A stretch of DNA of 64,000 bases, from assembly GCF_017811755.1 (NCBI RefSeq), contig NZ_JADDJF010000004.1, positions 1 through 64,000 of the forward strand. Direction: 5' to 3'. Numbering within the stretch: the stretch's first letter is position 1; every line of letters begins with the position of its first letter. The notes below the pieces were generated by a model. It saw nothing but the letters and a program-made list of their open reading frames with translations. It was not told where the DNA came from and made no database searches. This document shows positions 26,017 through 34,440 of this stretch, in pieces. The position numbers and the translations under genes are program-made. Origin of the DNA: Pararhodobacter sp. SW119 (GTDB lineage: Bacteria > Pseudomonadota > Alphaproteobacteria > Rhodobacterales > Rhodobacteraceae).

Positions 26017-26991
26017 TCACCTCGCCGGGCGGATGCGACGGATCTCGATCGTGGTGCCCTGCATGCAGATCGACATCTCGGCGCGGCGACCCTGAACCTG
26101 GACGCGATCGCCCGGTTCGAAATCCTCGATATCGCCGGCGAGGGTATAGAGCCGCCCGTCATCACCCCGCATGGCGGGACAGGTTGCGCCCTCCCATGTC
26201 AGCGTGCCGGTGATCTCGAAGCTGGCGGGCGCCTGGAGCAGTTCGTCAAGGCGATTGAGCTGGCGCACCTGGATCGTGGTGCCCTGCATGCAAATCGAAG
26301 ATCGCGCCTCGCGACCAATCACATCCACCCGCTCGCCCGGACGCAACGGCTCGAAGATGCCGGCAAGCGTATAGAGCCGACCGTCGTCGCCGCGCAGTGC
26401 CGGACAGGAAACGCCTTCGCGCGTGACAGTGCCGGTGACACGCAGATCGACCGGGACGAACGGCGGCACCGAGGGTTGGGACGGCGGAACGCCGGGCGGA
26501 TCGAGCCGCGGGGGCTGACCGGCCAGCGCGCCGGGCATCCGGATTACCTGACCCGCCCGGATGACATTCGGGTTGGTGATTTGCGGATTGGCGCGAAGGA
26601 GCGCCGCCACCGTTGTCCGGCAGCGCATCGCGATCCAACGCAGCGTTTCGCCCGGTCGCACAGCGACGGCGGATCCGCAGGGTCCGGTGGCAGCGGGCGG
26701 GATCTCCGGTGGGGCGGGTCCTCGCGGCACCGCCGCACCCCGGCGGCCCGGCATATGAACGAGTTGCCCGACCCGGATGGCGTCGGGGTCATAGATGCGC
26801 GGGTTCGCGGCCATCAGCTCGGCGATGGTCACGCCGCAATACCGTGCAACCCGGTAAAGCGTGTCGCCGGGCTGGATCCGGACGGCATCACCACAACGAT
26901 CGAATGCCTGGGCTATCGCGACTTGCGGAACGCCCAGATGTGCAGTCGCGGCCAGAATTCCGACCACTAGGATACGAGGAAACCATTTCAT
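26017..26991 (-). CDS. Secreted LysM protein with two DUF5818 repeats
   Basis: A 324-residue exported protein. The signal peptide is MKWFPRILVVGILAATAHLG, ending near AIAQA. Two LysM domains follow, about residues 35-82 (VRIQPGDTLYRVARYCGVTI) and 105-152 (VRPGETLRWIAMRCRTTVAA), each with paired Cys. After a Pro-rich linker come two related modules near 185-245 and 258-318, each with PA(L/M)RGDDGRLYTLAG and ending SICMQGTTI, matching DUF5818. LysM domains bind peptidoglycan glycans, so it is probably a periplasmic or wall-associated protein; no catalytic domain is seen. Confidence 0.8.
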   Translation of the reverse strand: MKWFPRILVVGILAATAHLGVPQVAIAQAFDRCGDAVRIQPGDTLYRVARYCGVTIAELMAANPRIYDPDAIRVGQLVHMPGRRGAAVPRGPAPPEIPPAATGPCGSAVAVRPGETLRWIAMRCRTTVAALLRANPQITNPNVIRAGQVIRMPGALAGQPPRLDPPGVPPSQPSVPPFVPVDLRVTGTVTREGVSCPALRGDDGRLYTLAGIFEPLRPGERVDVIGREARSSICMQGTTIQVRQLNRLDELLQAPASFEITGTLTWEGATCPAMRGDDGRLYTLAGDIEDFEPGDRVQVQGRRAEMSICMQGTTIEIRRIRPAR

Positions 26992-27595
26992 GGGAACGGC
27001 CTTGCGTGGAGGAGTCGTTGCTGTTCAATCCGTGGCCGGATTGGCCGGTTCTGTCATCGATAGCCAAGCTGACCCCGGCTTCGAACAGATCAAGCTATAG
27101 AAGATTGCTCCTGGCCGGATATCAGTTCAATAGGCTGATCTAGCAGTTCGCGAAACCGTGCGTGGCGAGGTAGTTCGCTTCTTAGGCAAGCGTCAATCGC
27201 GGCGGACGGCCAAACCGACCGCGTGAGCGTGGCTGGGAGGGCACAGGTCCCTCCAGCGCCTGTCAAAATCAATAGCGGGTCGAACGCGTGGGCGAAGAAA
27301 TCCCGAGGCCCCGATAAGTGCGTGGCAGTTGCCGCTGTTCACAATTCCCTGAACGAGATACGCGCCGCGTTCCCCGAAGTTTTCACCATGCAACGGAAGA
27401 GCCAGCGCCACGAGTATGGTGCTGCCAGACATGATTCCGCTTTTCGTTTCCCTGCATCGCCGGCAGTTCCGCGCCTCGTCGCGCCGCGCCGATTGACGCC
27501 GCCATGGCACGGGTAACAGCGCAACGAAACGGAAAACTCCCCTCAGGCGGCGCCGCCCCGCTCAGGGCGGCGCCGCGGTTGTCGATCAGGCGCCG
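26992..27595. other. 600-bp intergenic region, no supported gene
   Basis: It carries the putative promoter of the LysM gene and, at its right end, a strong hairpin serving the next gene. Several short frames are open but none has a recognisable domain. Confidence 0.5.
27547..27576 (-). terminator. Strong GC hairpin terminator of the secreted-protein gene
   Basis: GCGGCGCCGCCC (27547-27558) pairs perfectly with GGGCGGCGCCGC (27565-27576) around a 6-base loop. It begins about 20 bp past the stop of the gene ending at 27596. Downstream on the minus strand a short GTTTT run occurs after about 8 bases. Confidence 0.7.
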
Positions 27596-28249
27596 TCAGT
27601 CATGCGCGCCGTGGTGGCGTGAATGCGCGGAAGCATGATGTTCGCAGGTCACGTTCGGGTTGAACGGATGCAGCGGCCCCAACGGATTCGGGCGAAACCA
27701 GACATGCTGGTCCCAATGCGGCTCGAACCCGTGCGCCTCATCGCCGGGCGTCGCCGGGTCGTCGGCCATATTGTCCCAGTTCCGTCCGGCGAGGCTGGGC
27801 GCATCGGTATTGCCGGCGCGGCGCCAGGCTGCCTCGAACACCAGGTTCTCGACGCCAACGAGCACCAGGGAGCCATCCGCCTGTGGCTCGTAGAGCAGAA
27901 TCGAGGGGTTGAGAAAATCAGTATGCAGCCCGACCCCGTCGACGCGCGGCTCGGTCGCCGTGATCCCGAGCAGGTCCGGGCGCAGGTAGTGGATACCCAT
28001 GGCGCCCCATTCGGTCGGCAGACCCTCGGCCGCAGCGCTGACGCAATGGCCCGAGGGATCGGGCACAAAACCCTCGGCCAGCGCCACCTCGACGTTCTCG
28101 AACCGCAAGGTGGCTGCCTGGATCGACGCGACAAGCGCCGCGATGTCATCCCTCGGCTCCAAAGCGCCAGCAGGCGCAAGGATGGCGGCGGTGGCAAGAT
28201 AGCCGGCGGCAAGGCTGGTAAGCAGACCGGAACGGTAGACATTCGACAT
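27596..28249 (-). CDS. Exported protein of unknown function
   Basis: A 217-residue protein with an N-terminal signal-like segment (SLAAGYLATAAILAPAGALE). The mature part contains VEVALAEGFVPDPSGHCV, WGAMGIHYLRPDLLG and FEPHWDQHVWFRPNPLG, and ends in a His-rich tail. Similar exported proteins with an MG-x-H-Y motif exist in many proteobacteria, but I know no assigned function. The His clusters suggest possible metal binding (inference). It is divergent from the flavin-type gene pair. Confidence 0.65.
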   Translation of the reverse strand: MSNVYRSGLLTSLAAGYLATAAILAPAGALEPRDDIAALVASIQAATLRFENVEVALAEGFVPDPSGHCVSAAAEGLPTEWGAMGIHYLRPDLLGITATEPRVDGVGLHTDFLNPSILLYEPQADGSLVLVGVENLVFEAAWRRAGNTDAPSLAGRNWDNMADDPATPGDEAHGFEPHWDQHVWFRPNPLGPLHPFNPNVTCEHHASAHSRHHGAHD

Positions 28250-28341
28250 GATCTTCTCTCCATCGGGCCCTGCACGGTTCGTCCGGCAGGGCGAGTTCTC
28301 GATGGGCCGTGCAGTAATCCGGCGGCGTTGCCGCGGCTACT

Positions 28342-28351
28342 TAAGTGTTTC
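28342..28351 (+). promoter_or_regulatory. TAAGTGTTTC element in divergent intergenic region
   Basis: TAAGTGTTTC is followed after a short spacer by GCATTCACTAA, giving a loose AGTG-N13-CACT dyad. The same 10-mer recurs in inverse orientation after the two-gene split-barrel module (30436-30445). It could be a shared operator. Confidence 0.35.
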
Positions 28352-28517
28352 GCAAGCATTCACTAAAAGATTGCTAAATGCCGGCCGCGTGATACTCTTT
28401 TTCATCCGAGGCGGCCCATCGGGGGCGGGAGGGGGTTTGTCTGGCGATTCGCCGAGCACCATCCCTTCCGGGCAGGCTGACTCTGGCTTTCGTTATTGTC
28501 AGCGTCGTGTGATACGC

Positions 28518-29054
28518 ATGCCTCGGGCAGAAATTCCGTCACGTCCTTCCGATGATTTGGCCGCTCGTCGGCCATGGCGCACACTCGATGGCGTGCTGGT
28601 GCCGGAGCTTGCAGCTTTTTGCCAGCGCGGGCTGAGCGTCTGCCTGGCCAGTTGTGACACTGCCGGAAATCCGATCGCTGGACAGGGTCTGGCCTGCCGG
28701 CAGGACGGCAAGGCAATGCGGGTCGTCCTCCAGCGGCGCGGAAACGACAGCATCCTGCGCGCGATCGATGCCGGGTCACCGGTCGCGGCCACCTTCTCGC
28801 AACCCGAGACCCACCGCTCGATCCAGCTCAAGGCGGTCGAGGCGAGGCTGGCCCCGCTGATGGCCGAAGATGAGCCGGAGCTGGCGCGCCAGGCCGCGGC
28901 GATGCGCGACGAGCTGGTCTCGGTTGGCTATCCCGTCACCTTTGCCTCGCTCTACTGTGCCTATGATCGCCACGATCTCGTGGCGATCGTTTTTGTTCCC
29001 GCGCAGGCCTTCGTCCAGACGCCGGGCCCAGACGCGGGGAGTGCGCTTCCATGA
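28518..29054 (+). CDS. FMN-binding split-barrel-like (pyridoxamine-oxidase superfamily) protein
   Basis: A protein of about 178 residues starting MPRAEIPSRPSDDLAARRPW. The core LSVCLASCDTAGNPIAGQGL, then MRVVLQRRGNDSILRAIDAG and ASLYCAYDRHDLVAIVFVPA follows the strand order of flavin-reductase/PPOX split barrels, which bind FMN or F420. No cofactor residues can be assigned with certainty. The frame is open upstream; ATG 28518 was chosen because it precedes the homologous core. Its stop overlaps the next start as ATGA, so the two proteins are made together. Confidence 0.6.
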   Translation: MPRAEIPSRPSDDLAARRPWRTLDGVLVPELAAFCQRGLSVCLASCDTAGNPIAGQGLACRQDGKAMRVVLQRRGNDSILRAIDAGSPVAATFSQPETHRSIQLKAVEARLAPLMAEDEPELARQAAAMRDELVSVGYPVTFASLYCAYDRHDLVAIVFVPAQAFVQTPGPDAGSALP

Positions 29055-30412
29055 ACTTGATTTCGCTCGACGTGATCCGCAACTGCCTGGAGGGCTTTGT
29101 CCCGGCAATAATGGCCACTCGTGATAGCGACGGGATGCCCAATGTCTCGCTGATCTCGCAGGTTCACTACGTCAGCGCCGATCGGGTCGCGCTGTCCTAT
29201 CAGTTTTTCAACAAGACCCGCCGCAACGTGCTGGCGACCGGCCGCGCCTCGGTTGCGGTGGCCGACCCGCCGACGCTGTCGCAATACCGGCTGTCGCTGG
29301 AGTTCGAAACGACCGAGAGCGAGGGGCCGCTTTTCGAGATCATGAAGGCGAAGCTCTCGGGCATTGCCTCGCATTCGGGGATGCAGGGGGTCTTCCGGCT
29401 CCTCGGCGCCGATATCTACCGCGTGCGATCGATCGAGCAGATCGCGCCGCCGGTGCTCGCTGCACCGCCCCCCGAGCGCAACCTGCTGACCGCGATCCGG
29501 CGCACCTGCGCGGCGATGACGACCTGCTGCGACTTCGACCAGCTGCTGGAGCGCACCCTCGGCTGCCTGGAGACCGAGTTCGGCATCCGTCACGCCATGG
29601 TCCTGATGCTCGACGAGGCCGGCGGCCGGCTCTACACCGTGGCCTCGCATGGCTATCCGCGGTCCGGCATCGGCTCGGAAATCGCGCTGGGCGAGGGCGT
29701 CATCGGCGTCGCCGCACGCGAGCGGGTGCCAATCCGCATCGGCCACATGACCTCGGAAGACGACTACAGTAACGCAATCCGAGAAAGCGCGCTGGCCACC
29801 GGCACCGCCTGGGCCGAGACCACGCGCATCTCCTATCCGGGCCTCGCCGCGCCGCAAAGCCAGCTCGCCCTGCCGATCCTCTGCGCCGGGCGCACGATGG
29901 GCGTGCTCTTTGCCGAAAGCCCCGATCCGATGCGCTTCTGGTATGACGACGAGGATGCGCTGGCCGCCGTGGCCGGGCATCTCGGCGCGCTGATGGCCGT
30001 GCTGCACGCGACCGAGGCGCAACCCGCGCCGGTCGAGCCGCCGGCTCTGGCGCTGGTGCCCGCCGGGCCACCGCTCATGGTGCGCTACTATCACGCCGAT
30101 TCGAGCGTCTTCTTCGACACCCATTACATCATCAAGGGTGTCGCCGGCGCGATTCTGTGGAAGCTTCTGCGCGAATACCTCTCCGAAGGACGCGTCGAGT
30201 TCACGAACCGCGAATTGCGCCTCGACCCAGCCCTGCGCCTGCCCGACCATGCCGAGAACCTGGAGGCGCGGCTGGTGCTGCTCTACAAGCGCCTCGCCGA
30301 GCGCGAGACGCCGGTGCGCATCGAGAAGGCCGGTCGCGGCCGATTCCGGCTGAGTGTGCAGCGCGCCCTGGCCCTCGACGAGATCGGCTCGGGTCGCGGC
30401 GAGGCCGCTTAG
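29051..30412 (+). CDS. Split-barrel (PPOX-like) and GAF fusion protein
   Basis: A 453-residue protein. Residues 1-135 form a pyridoxamine-oxidase-like split barrel (FVPAIMATRDSDGMPNVSLI, then SYQFFNKTRRNVLATGRASV). Residues 155-320 form a GAF domain (HAMVLMLDEAGGRLYTVASH, then ALGEGVIGVAARERVPIRIG). The C-terminal 110 residues (DTHYIIKGVAGAILWKLL, REYLSEGRVEFTNRELRLD) resemble a winged-helix/adenylate-cyclase-associated output module. The architecture suggests a flavin- or redox-sensing regulator. It is coupled to the preceding split-barrel gene and followed 93 bp later by the E1 alpha gene. Confidence 0.7.
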   Translation: MNLISLDVIRNCLEGFVPAIMATRDSDGMPNVSLISQVHYVSADRVALSYQFFNKTRRNVLATGRASVAVADPPTLSQYRLSLEFETTESEGPLFEIMKAKLSGIASHSGMQGVFRLLGADIYRVRSIEQIAPPVLAAPPPERNLLTAIRRTCAAMTTCCDFDQLLERTLGCLETEFGIRHAMVLMLDEAGGRLYTVASHGYPRSGIGSEIALGEGVIGVAARERVPIRIGHMTSEDDYSNAIRESALATGTAWAETTRISYPGLAAPQSQLALPILCAGRTMGVLFAESPDPMRFWYDDEDALAAVAGHLGALMAVLHATEAQPAPVEPPALALVPAGPPLMVRYYHADSSVFFDTHYIIKGVAGAILWKLLREYLSEGRVEFTNRELRLDPALRLPDHAENLEARLVLLYKRLAERETPVRIEKAGRGRFRLSVQRALALDEIGSGRGEAA

Positions 30413-30447
30413 TGTTCTTTTACGGTTTCTTGATGAAACACTTAGCG
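30406..30447. repeat. 11-bp inverted repeat between the GAF gene and the E1 operon
   Basis: CGCTTAGTGTT (30406-30416) and AACACTTAGCG (30437-30447) pair at 10 of 11 positions around 20 bases. The left arm covers the stop codon of the split-barrel/GAF gene. There is no U-tract, so it is more likely an operator than a terminator. Confidence 0.45.
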
Positions 30448-30505
30448 GGCACCCGGCACGGCCCGGGCCTATGGCTGCGCTCCGTCACCAGCATGGAGCG
30501 CACAG

Positions 30506-31456
30506 ATGACCCCCGAACAACTGATCCACGCCCTTGAGCAGATGCTGCTCATTCGGGCGCACGAAGAAGCCACCGCCGCCCTGCAACGCGACGGGCGCGG
30601 TCCCGGCACCTGCACCGCCGTCGGCCAGGAAGCCGCAGCCGTCGGCGTCGTTTCGGCGCTGAGCGCCGAGGACGAGATCCTTACCAACCACCGCAGCATC
30701 GGGCACTTGCTGGCGCGCGGTGCCGATCCGCGTCGGACAATGGCCGAGATCCTCGGCCGGCAGGACGGCTATTGCGGCGGCAAGAGCGGCTCGCTGCACA
30801 TTTCGGCACGGGAGTTGGGCGTCGTGCTGACCTCAACCATCGTCGGCGGGGAACTGGCGCTCGTCACCGGCGTGGCGCTGGCGCGAAAGATGGCGCGACG
30901 GCCCGGCATCGTCGCCTGCTTCTTCGGCGACGGCGCCGCCTGTCAGGGCCGGTTCCACGAATCGGTGAACCTCGCCGGCGTCTGGGACCTGCCGATCCTC
31001 TATGTCTGCGAGAACAACCAGTGGCAGGCCTTCGTCCACCGCAAGGAAACGATGCGCATCGACAAGATCGCCAGCCGCGCCGCGGCCTACGGGATTGAGG
31101 GCGCGACCGTCGACGGCAACGACGTCGCCGCTGTCCACGCCGCCGCCCGCGAGGCCCGCGCCCGGATTGAGGCGACCGGCGCGCCCTTCCTGCTCGAGGT
31201 CGTCACCTACCGCCTGCGCGGCCATTTCGAGCCCGACGACCAGGCCTATGTCGATCCCGCCGAACTCGACACCTGGCGCCGGCGCGACCCGATCGCGCGA
31301 CTCAAAGACCGGCTTCTGGCCGAGGGGCATCTGACCGCCCAATCCCTCACGGCGCTGGAGGCCAGCGTCGCCCGCAGCATCGCCGCAGCCATCACCTTCG
31401 CCGAAGCGAGCCCCGTGCCACCCCTGCGCGAACTCAAAACCCATGTCTATGCCTGA
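30506..31456 (+). CDS. Thiamine-diphosphate dehydrogenase E1 alpha subunit (acetoin/pyruvate type)
   Basis: A 316-residue E1 alpha subunit of a 2-oxo-acid or acetoin dehydrogenase. The ThDP motif runs from FFGDGAACQGRFHESVNLAG to YVCENNQW. Earlier come GTCTAVGQEAAAVGV and GGKSGSLHI, and later a GHFEPDDQAY run near the phosphorylation-loop region. This subunit binds ThDP and decarboxylates or cleaves the substrate with the beta subunit. The beta subunit gene follows after 13 bp, but no lipoyl E2 or E3 gene is nearby. Acetoin versus pyruvate specificity cannot be settled by eye; the length and GGKSGSLHI run favour the acetoin/pyruvate group. Confidence 0.82.
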   Translation: MTPEQLIHALEQMLLIRAHEEATAALQRDGRGPGTCTAVGQEAAAVGVVSALSAEDEILTNHRSIGHLLARGADPRRTMAEILGRQDGYCGGKSGSLHISARELGVVLTSTIVGGELALVTGVALARKMARRPGIVACFFGDGAACQGRFHESVNLAGVWDLPILYVCENNQWQAFVHRKETMRIDKIASRAAAYGIEGATVDGNDVAAVHAAAREARARIEATGAPFLLEVVTYRLRGHFEPDDQAYVDPAELDTWRRRDPIARLKDRLLAEGHLTAQSLTALEASVARSIAAAITFAEASPVPPLRELKTHVYA

Positions 31457-31469
31457 AGGAACCCATCCC

Positions 31470-32456
31470 ATGACCGTCATGACCATGACCGACGCCATCA
31501 CTGCCGCACTGGCCGAGGAGATGCGCCGCGACCCACGCGTGCTGACCTTCGGGGAGGGCGTCGCCACGACACAAGCTGCGCTTCTGGCCGAATTCGGGCC
31601 CGGGCGCGTGCGCAACACGCCGCTCGCCGAGGGCATCATCGCCGGCACCGCCGCCGGTGCCGCCGCCTCGGGCCTGCGGCCGGTGATTGACCTGCTGTTC
31701 GCGCCCTTCCTGACCTACGCGATGGACGAGATCGTCAACAGCGCCGGTAAGCTGCGCTTCCTTTCGGGCGGGCAGTTCTCGTTCCCGATGGTGGTGCTGG
31801 CGCATACCGGCGCCGGTTGGGGCGTCGGCGGGCAACACAACCACAATATCGAGGCCTGGTTCGCGCATGCGCCGGGGCTGAAGGTGGTGATGCCCGCCAC
31901 GGCCGAGGATGCACACGGGCTGATGCTGTCGGCGATCCGGGACGACAATCCGGTGCTCTTCTTCACCGACACGGCGCTGGTCTTCGCCCCCGGCGAGGTG
32001 ACGGGCGCGCCGGTCCCGCTCGGCCGGGCCGCGGTGCGGCGGCAGGGCGCGGATGTGTCGCTGATCGCCTATGCCAAGACAGTGCATACCTGCCTCGAAG
32101 CCGCCGTCCAGCTGGCCGAAGCGGGAATCGAGGCCGAGGTGATTGACCTGCGCACGATCAAGCCGCTTGACGAGGCCGCGATCCTGACCTCGGTGCGCAA
32201 GACCGGGCGTGCCATCGTCGTCCACGAGGCCAGCCGCATCTGCGGCCTCGGCGCCGAGGTCGCGGCCATCGTCGCCGAAAAGGCATTCGACGCGCTGCAA
32301 GCGCCGGTGCTGCGCCTCACCGGGCCCGACGCGCCGACCTCGGGCAGCTTCACGCTGGAGGCCGCCTTCGCCCCCCAGGTGGAAGACGTTGTCGCCGCTG
32401 CGCGTGCGACCCTGGCCGGAACCCCGCGCAAGGGCCGCGCGTCGCTTCCTGCCTGA
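31470..32456 (+). CDS. Thiamine-diphosphate dehydrogenase E1 beta subunit (acetoin/pyruvate type)
   Basis: A 328-residue transketolase-like beta subunit. Typical runs are TDAITAALAEEMRRDPRVLT, RNTPLAEGIIAGTAAGAAAS, RPVIDLLFAPFLTYAMDEIV and VIDLRTIKPLDEAAI. GTGAGWGVGGQHNHN-type residues (here HTGAGWGVGGQHNHNIEAWF) occupy the ThDP/subunit interface. ATG 31470 follows AAGGAA and begins 13 bp after the E1 alpha stop; an upstream ATG at 31443 would overlap the alpha gene. It pairs with the alpha subunit to form the E1 heterotetramer. Confidence 0.83.
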   Translation: MTVMTMTDAITAALAEEMRRDPRVLTFGEGVATTQAALLAEFGPGRVRNTPLAEGIIAGTAAGAAASGLRPVIDLLFAPFLTYAMDEIVNSAGKLRFLSGGQFSFPMVVLAHTGAGWGVGGQHNHNIEAWFAHAPGLKVVMPATAEDAHGLMLSAIRDDNPVLFFTDTALVFAPGEVTGAPVPLGRAAVRRQGADVSLIAYAKTVHTCLEAAVQLAEAGIEAEVIDLRTIKPLDEAAILTSVRKTGRAIVVHEASRICGLGAEVAAIVAEKAFDALQAPVLRLTGPDAPTSGSFTLEAAFAPQVEDVVAAARATLAGTPRKGRASLPA

Positions 32457-32542
32457 TCCGGCCGACGGCGCGACCCGCGCCCGCAACCCCGCCGCCGTGC
32501 ACGCACTTTCGCCCGCGCGGCGGCCCGCTACGGAGATCTTTC

Positions 32543-32713
32543 ATGCACACGCTGACAGTTCACGACATGACCCGTGCGCGACCGCTGCTGCGACAGTTCA
32601 ACCTGCTACTCCTGGCCCTTCTCGCCGGGCTGATTGTCGGCCGCTCCCTCCCCACAGTCGATAACGGCCTCCCGCAGTCGACCCAGATATCGGATGAGGT
32701 GGACGATGCCTAA
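32543..32713 (+). CDS. Short ORF with one hydrophobic segment, possibly a truncated membrane protein
   Basis: 56 codons from ATG 32543 with GGAGAT upstream. Residues 19-38 (QFNLLLLALLAGLIVGRSLP) form one transmembrane helix like the first helix of secondary transporters. After residue 40 the sequence becomes polar and stops. It may be the surviving N-terminus of a larger membrane protein. Function unknown. Confidence 0.35.
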   Translation: MHTLTVHDMTRARPLLRQFNLLLLALLAGLIVGRSLPTVDNGLPQSTQISDEVDDA

Positions 32714-32902
32714 GCCGATCGCATTAACCATCTGCACCCGACTTCCGAGCGGATTGCCGCGCACCGCCAGCCAAGCTGAGACTCCGCTCGGGCGCATGAG
32801 CCGTTTGAAGACGTCATTCTCGTGCGAGCAACAAGTAGATATTTCACGACCGGCACGTGCCCTGGCAAGAGCGTGGACGCGCTTGCTGCGATCCAACCGC
32901 CG

Positions 32903-32939
32903 CCACTGCCCGCCATAAATGGCGTGGCGGGCAGTGGCT
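32903..32939. terminator. Perfect 14-bp hairpin, possible bidirectional terminator
   Basis: GCCACTGCCCGCCA (32903-32916) is the exact reverse complement of 32926-32939, with a 9-base loop. It lies between the E1 operon and the convergent YihY gene, where a terminator is expected. U-tracts are poor on both sides, so it could instead mark a mobile-element end. Confidence 0.45.
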
Positions 32940-33113
32940 TCCAATCACCCGGAAGCCGGCTTCTGGATAAGACAAGCCATGCCGGGTTCGGATCTAGGGT
33001 CGATCATATCTGGAACAGATAACGAGCATCTGGCGACAGCAAGGCAAAGCGAGACGACCAGACCCACCTCCGGGACCCCCCCGGTCACTAGTCGCAGACC
33101 GCCTGGACGGGCG

Positions 33114-34082
33114 TCAGGAGCTTGCCGAGCCGTCGACCCGTCCGGCCCGGTCCCGCATGGCGCGCGCCAGTCTCCGGATCCTGAGCGCTCGGTTGAACTC
33201 GCCGCCAAAGATCAGAACCAACGCCGCGAGATACATGAAATAGAGAGCGGCGATGATCCCGGCGAGTCCCCCATAGTAGCTGTCGTAGCTGGCGAAGTTG
33301 CGCAGGTAGAAGGAGAAGGCAGTCGCCAGGAGCGCCCAAATCGCAAGCGTCAGAAGCACCCCGGGCCAAATGTTGGCGAAGCGGGTCCGGCGGGCCGGCA
33401 GCACGACATGAGCCAGGAACAGCGCCGCCAATAGGATCCCCGCCGCCGCCGGATATCGGATCAGTCCGATGGTTACCGAGGCCGGGTCGAAGGTTGGAAC
33501 CGCCTCGTGGAGGATCGACCCGACCCGCGGTGCGAGGACGAGCAGGTAGCCCACCAGCACCAGCGCAAGACCGGTGACAAAGACGACCGACGACTGCACA
33601 GCATAGAGCACGAAGGTGGAGCGCGTCTCGCGTATCCCATAGGCGCGGTTCAACCCGACGCGCACCCCATCGACACCTCCGACGGCGAACCAGATCGTCA
33701 GAAGGATTCCGAGGCTGAGAAGACCCCCGCGCTGGACGCTCATAACCTGCTCTACCTCGGACAAGATGGGGGCAACCAGTGCCTGCGGAACGATTGCAAT
33801 GAGGAAGTGCTCGAGGCCGTCGGCCATCGATGGATCACCGATGAAGGCAGTCAGCGAACTTGCGAAGATGAGAAACGGAAAGATCGCCAGAAGCGCACGA
33901 AAAGCCACGTTTCCGGCCAGGCCGAACGCATCGTCGCTCCAGAGTCTCAGCGTCGCCTCTCGGGTCACCGCCCGGATCGCGCGCCAGCCCCTGCCATGCA
34001 GCAGATCCTCCGGCCGCTGACTGAGTATGCCGTGCGACAGGACGGCATCGCGTCCCAATTCACGTTCGTTCCTCGTGTTCAT
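33114..34082 (-). CDS. YihY/BrkB-family inner-membrane protein
   Basis: A 322-residue polytopic membrane protein. Six hydrophobic segments are visible, beginning FGLAGNVAFRALLAIFPFLI, with LSLGILLTIWFAVGGVDGV, SVVFVTGLALVLVGYLLVLA and the conserved end YDSYYGGLAGIIAALYFMYL. This is the YihY (formerly RNase BN) family, of unknown transport or envelope function. ATG 34082 (MNTRNERELGRD) was preferred over 34100. It is convergent with the E1 region and divergent from the DUF5671 gene. Confidence 0.83.
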   Translation of the reverse strand: MNTRNERELGRDAVLSHGILSQRPEDLLHGRGWRAIRAVTREATLRLWSDDAFGLAGNVAFRALLAIFPFLIFASSLTAFIGDPSMADGLEHFLIAIVPQALVAPILSEVEQVMSVQRGGLLSLGILLTIWFAVGGVDGVRVGLNRAYGIRETRSTFVLYAVQSSVVFVTGLALVLVGYLLVLAPRVGSILHEAVPTFDPASVTIGLIRYPAAAGILLAALFLAHVVLPARRTRFANIWPGVLLTLAIWALLATAFSFYLRNFASYDSYYGGLAGIIAALYFMYLAALVLIFGGEFNRALRIRRLARAMRDRAGRVDGSASS

Positions 34083-34440
34083 TGCCGGTGCCCCATACAT
34101 CCATGGAGCGACCTCTCCGATAGCCGCTCGCAGCGCAGAAGATATAGCGCTATTCTTGTGCGCAACTCCTCCCCTGGCGATCCAACGGAGGAGCAGGTCC
34201 CGGGGTTCCGGAGCATACCCCCGGCCCCATCGTCAAGCTCGGCCTGTTCTCGCCACTCGAAGCGGGAACCCCGCGAGTTTTCGCGTGCGCCGGTGATCGC
34301 GATGGCTTCAAGCCAACGGACGCGGATGAAGGCGCTGGCACCGACACATCGGCCGCAATAGACTCGAACATTCCAGTTGGCGCTTCGCGTGACCAACAGG
34401 TAAGCGTTGCGCAATCCGCCCTGCGCAGAACAGGTGAGCG
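34083..34440. other. Divergent intergenic region, nothing recognised
   Basis: About 360 bp that should contain promoters for the YihY gene (minus) and the DUF5671 operon (plus). No motif could be assigned. Confidence 0.4.

Larger units (their letters stand above)
32457..33113. other. 650-bp region with only a short truncated-looking ORF
   Basis: Where E2/E3 genes might be expected after the E1 pair, there is a 56-codon ORF, a long perfect hairpin and unrecognised sequence. The frames on both strands show no known domain. A deletion or insertion may have removed the rest of the operon (inference). Confidence 0.4.

Noticed and set aside
28961-30250. 429-codon minus-strand frame
   Set aside because: It is antisense to the split-barrel/GAF gene, with low-complexity composition.
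30406-30447. Intrinsic terminator after the split-barrel/GAF gene
   Set aside because: The stem has a 20-base loop and no U-tract, so an operator is more likely.
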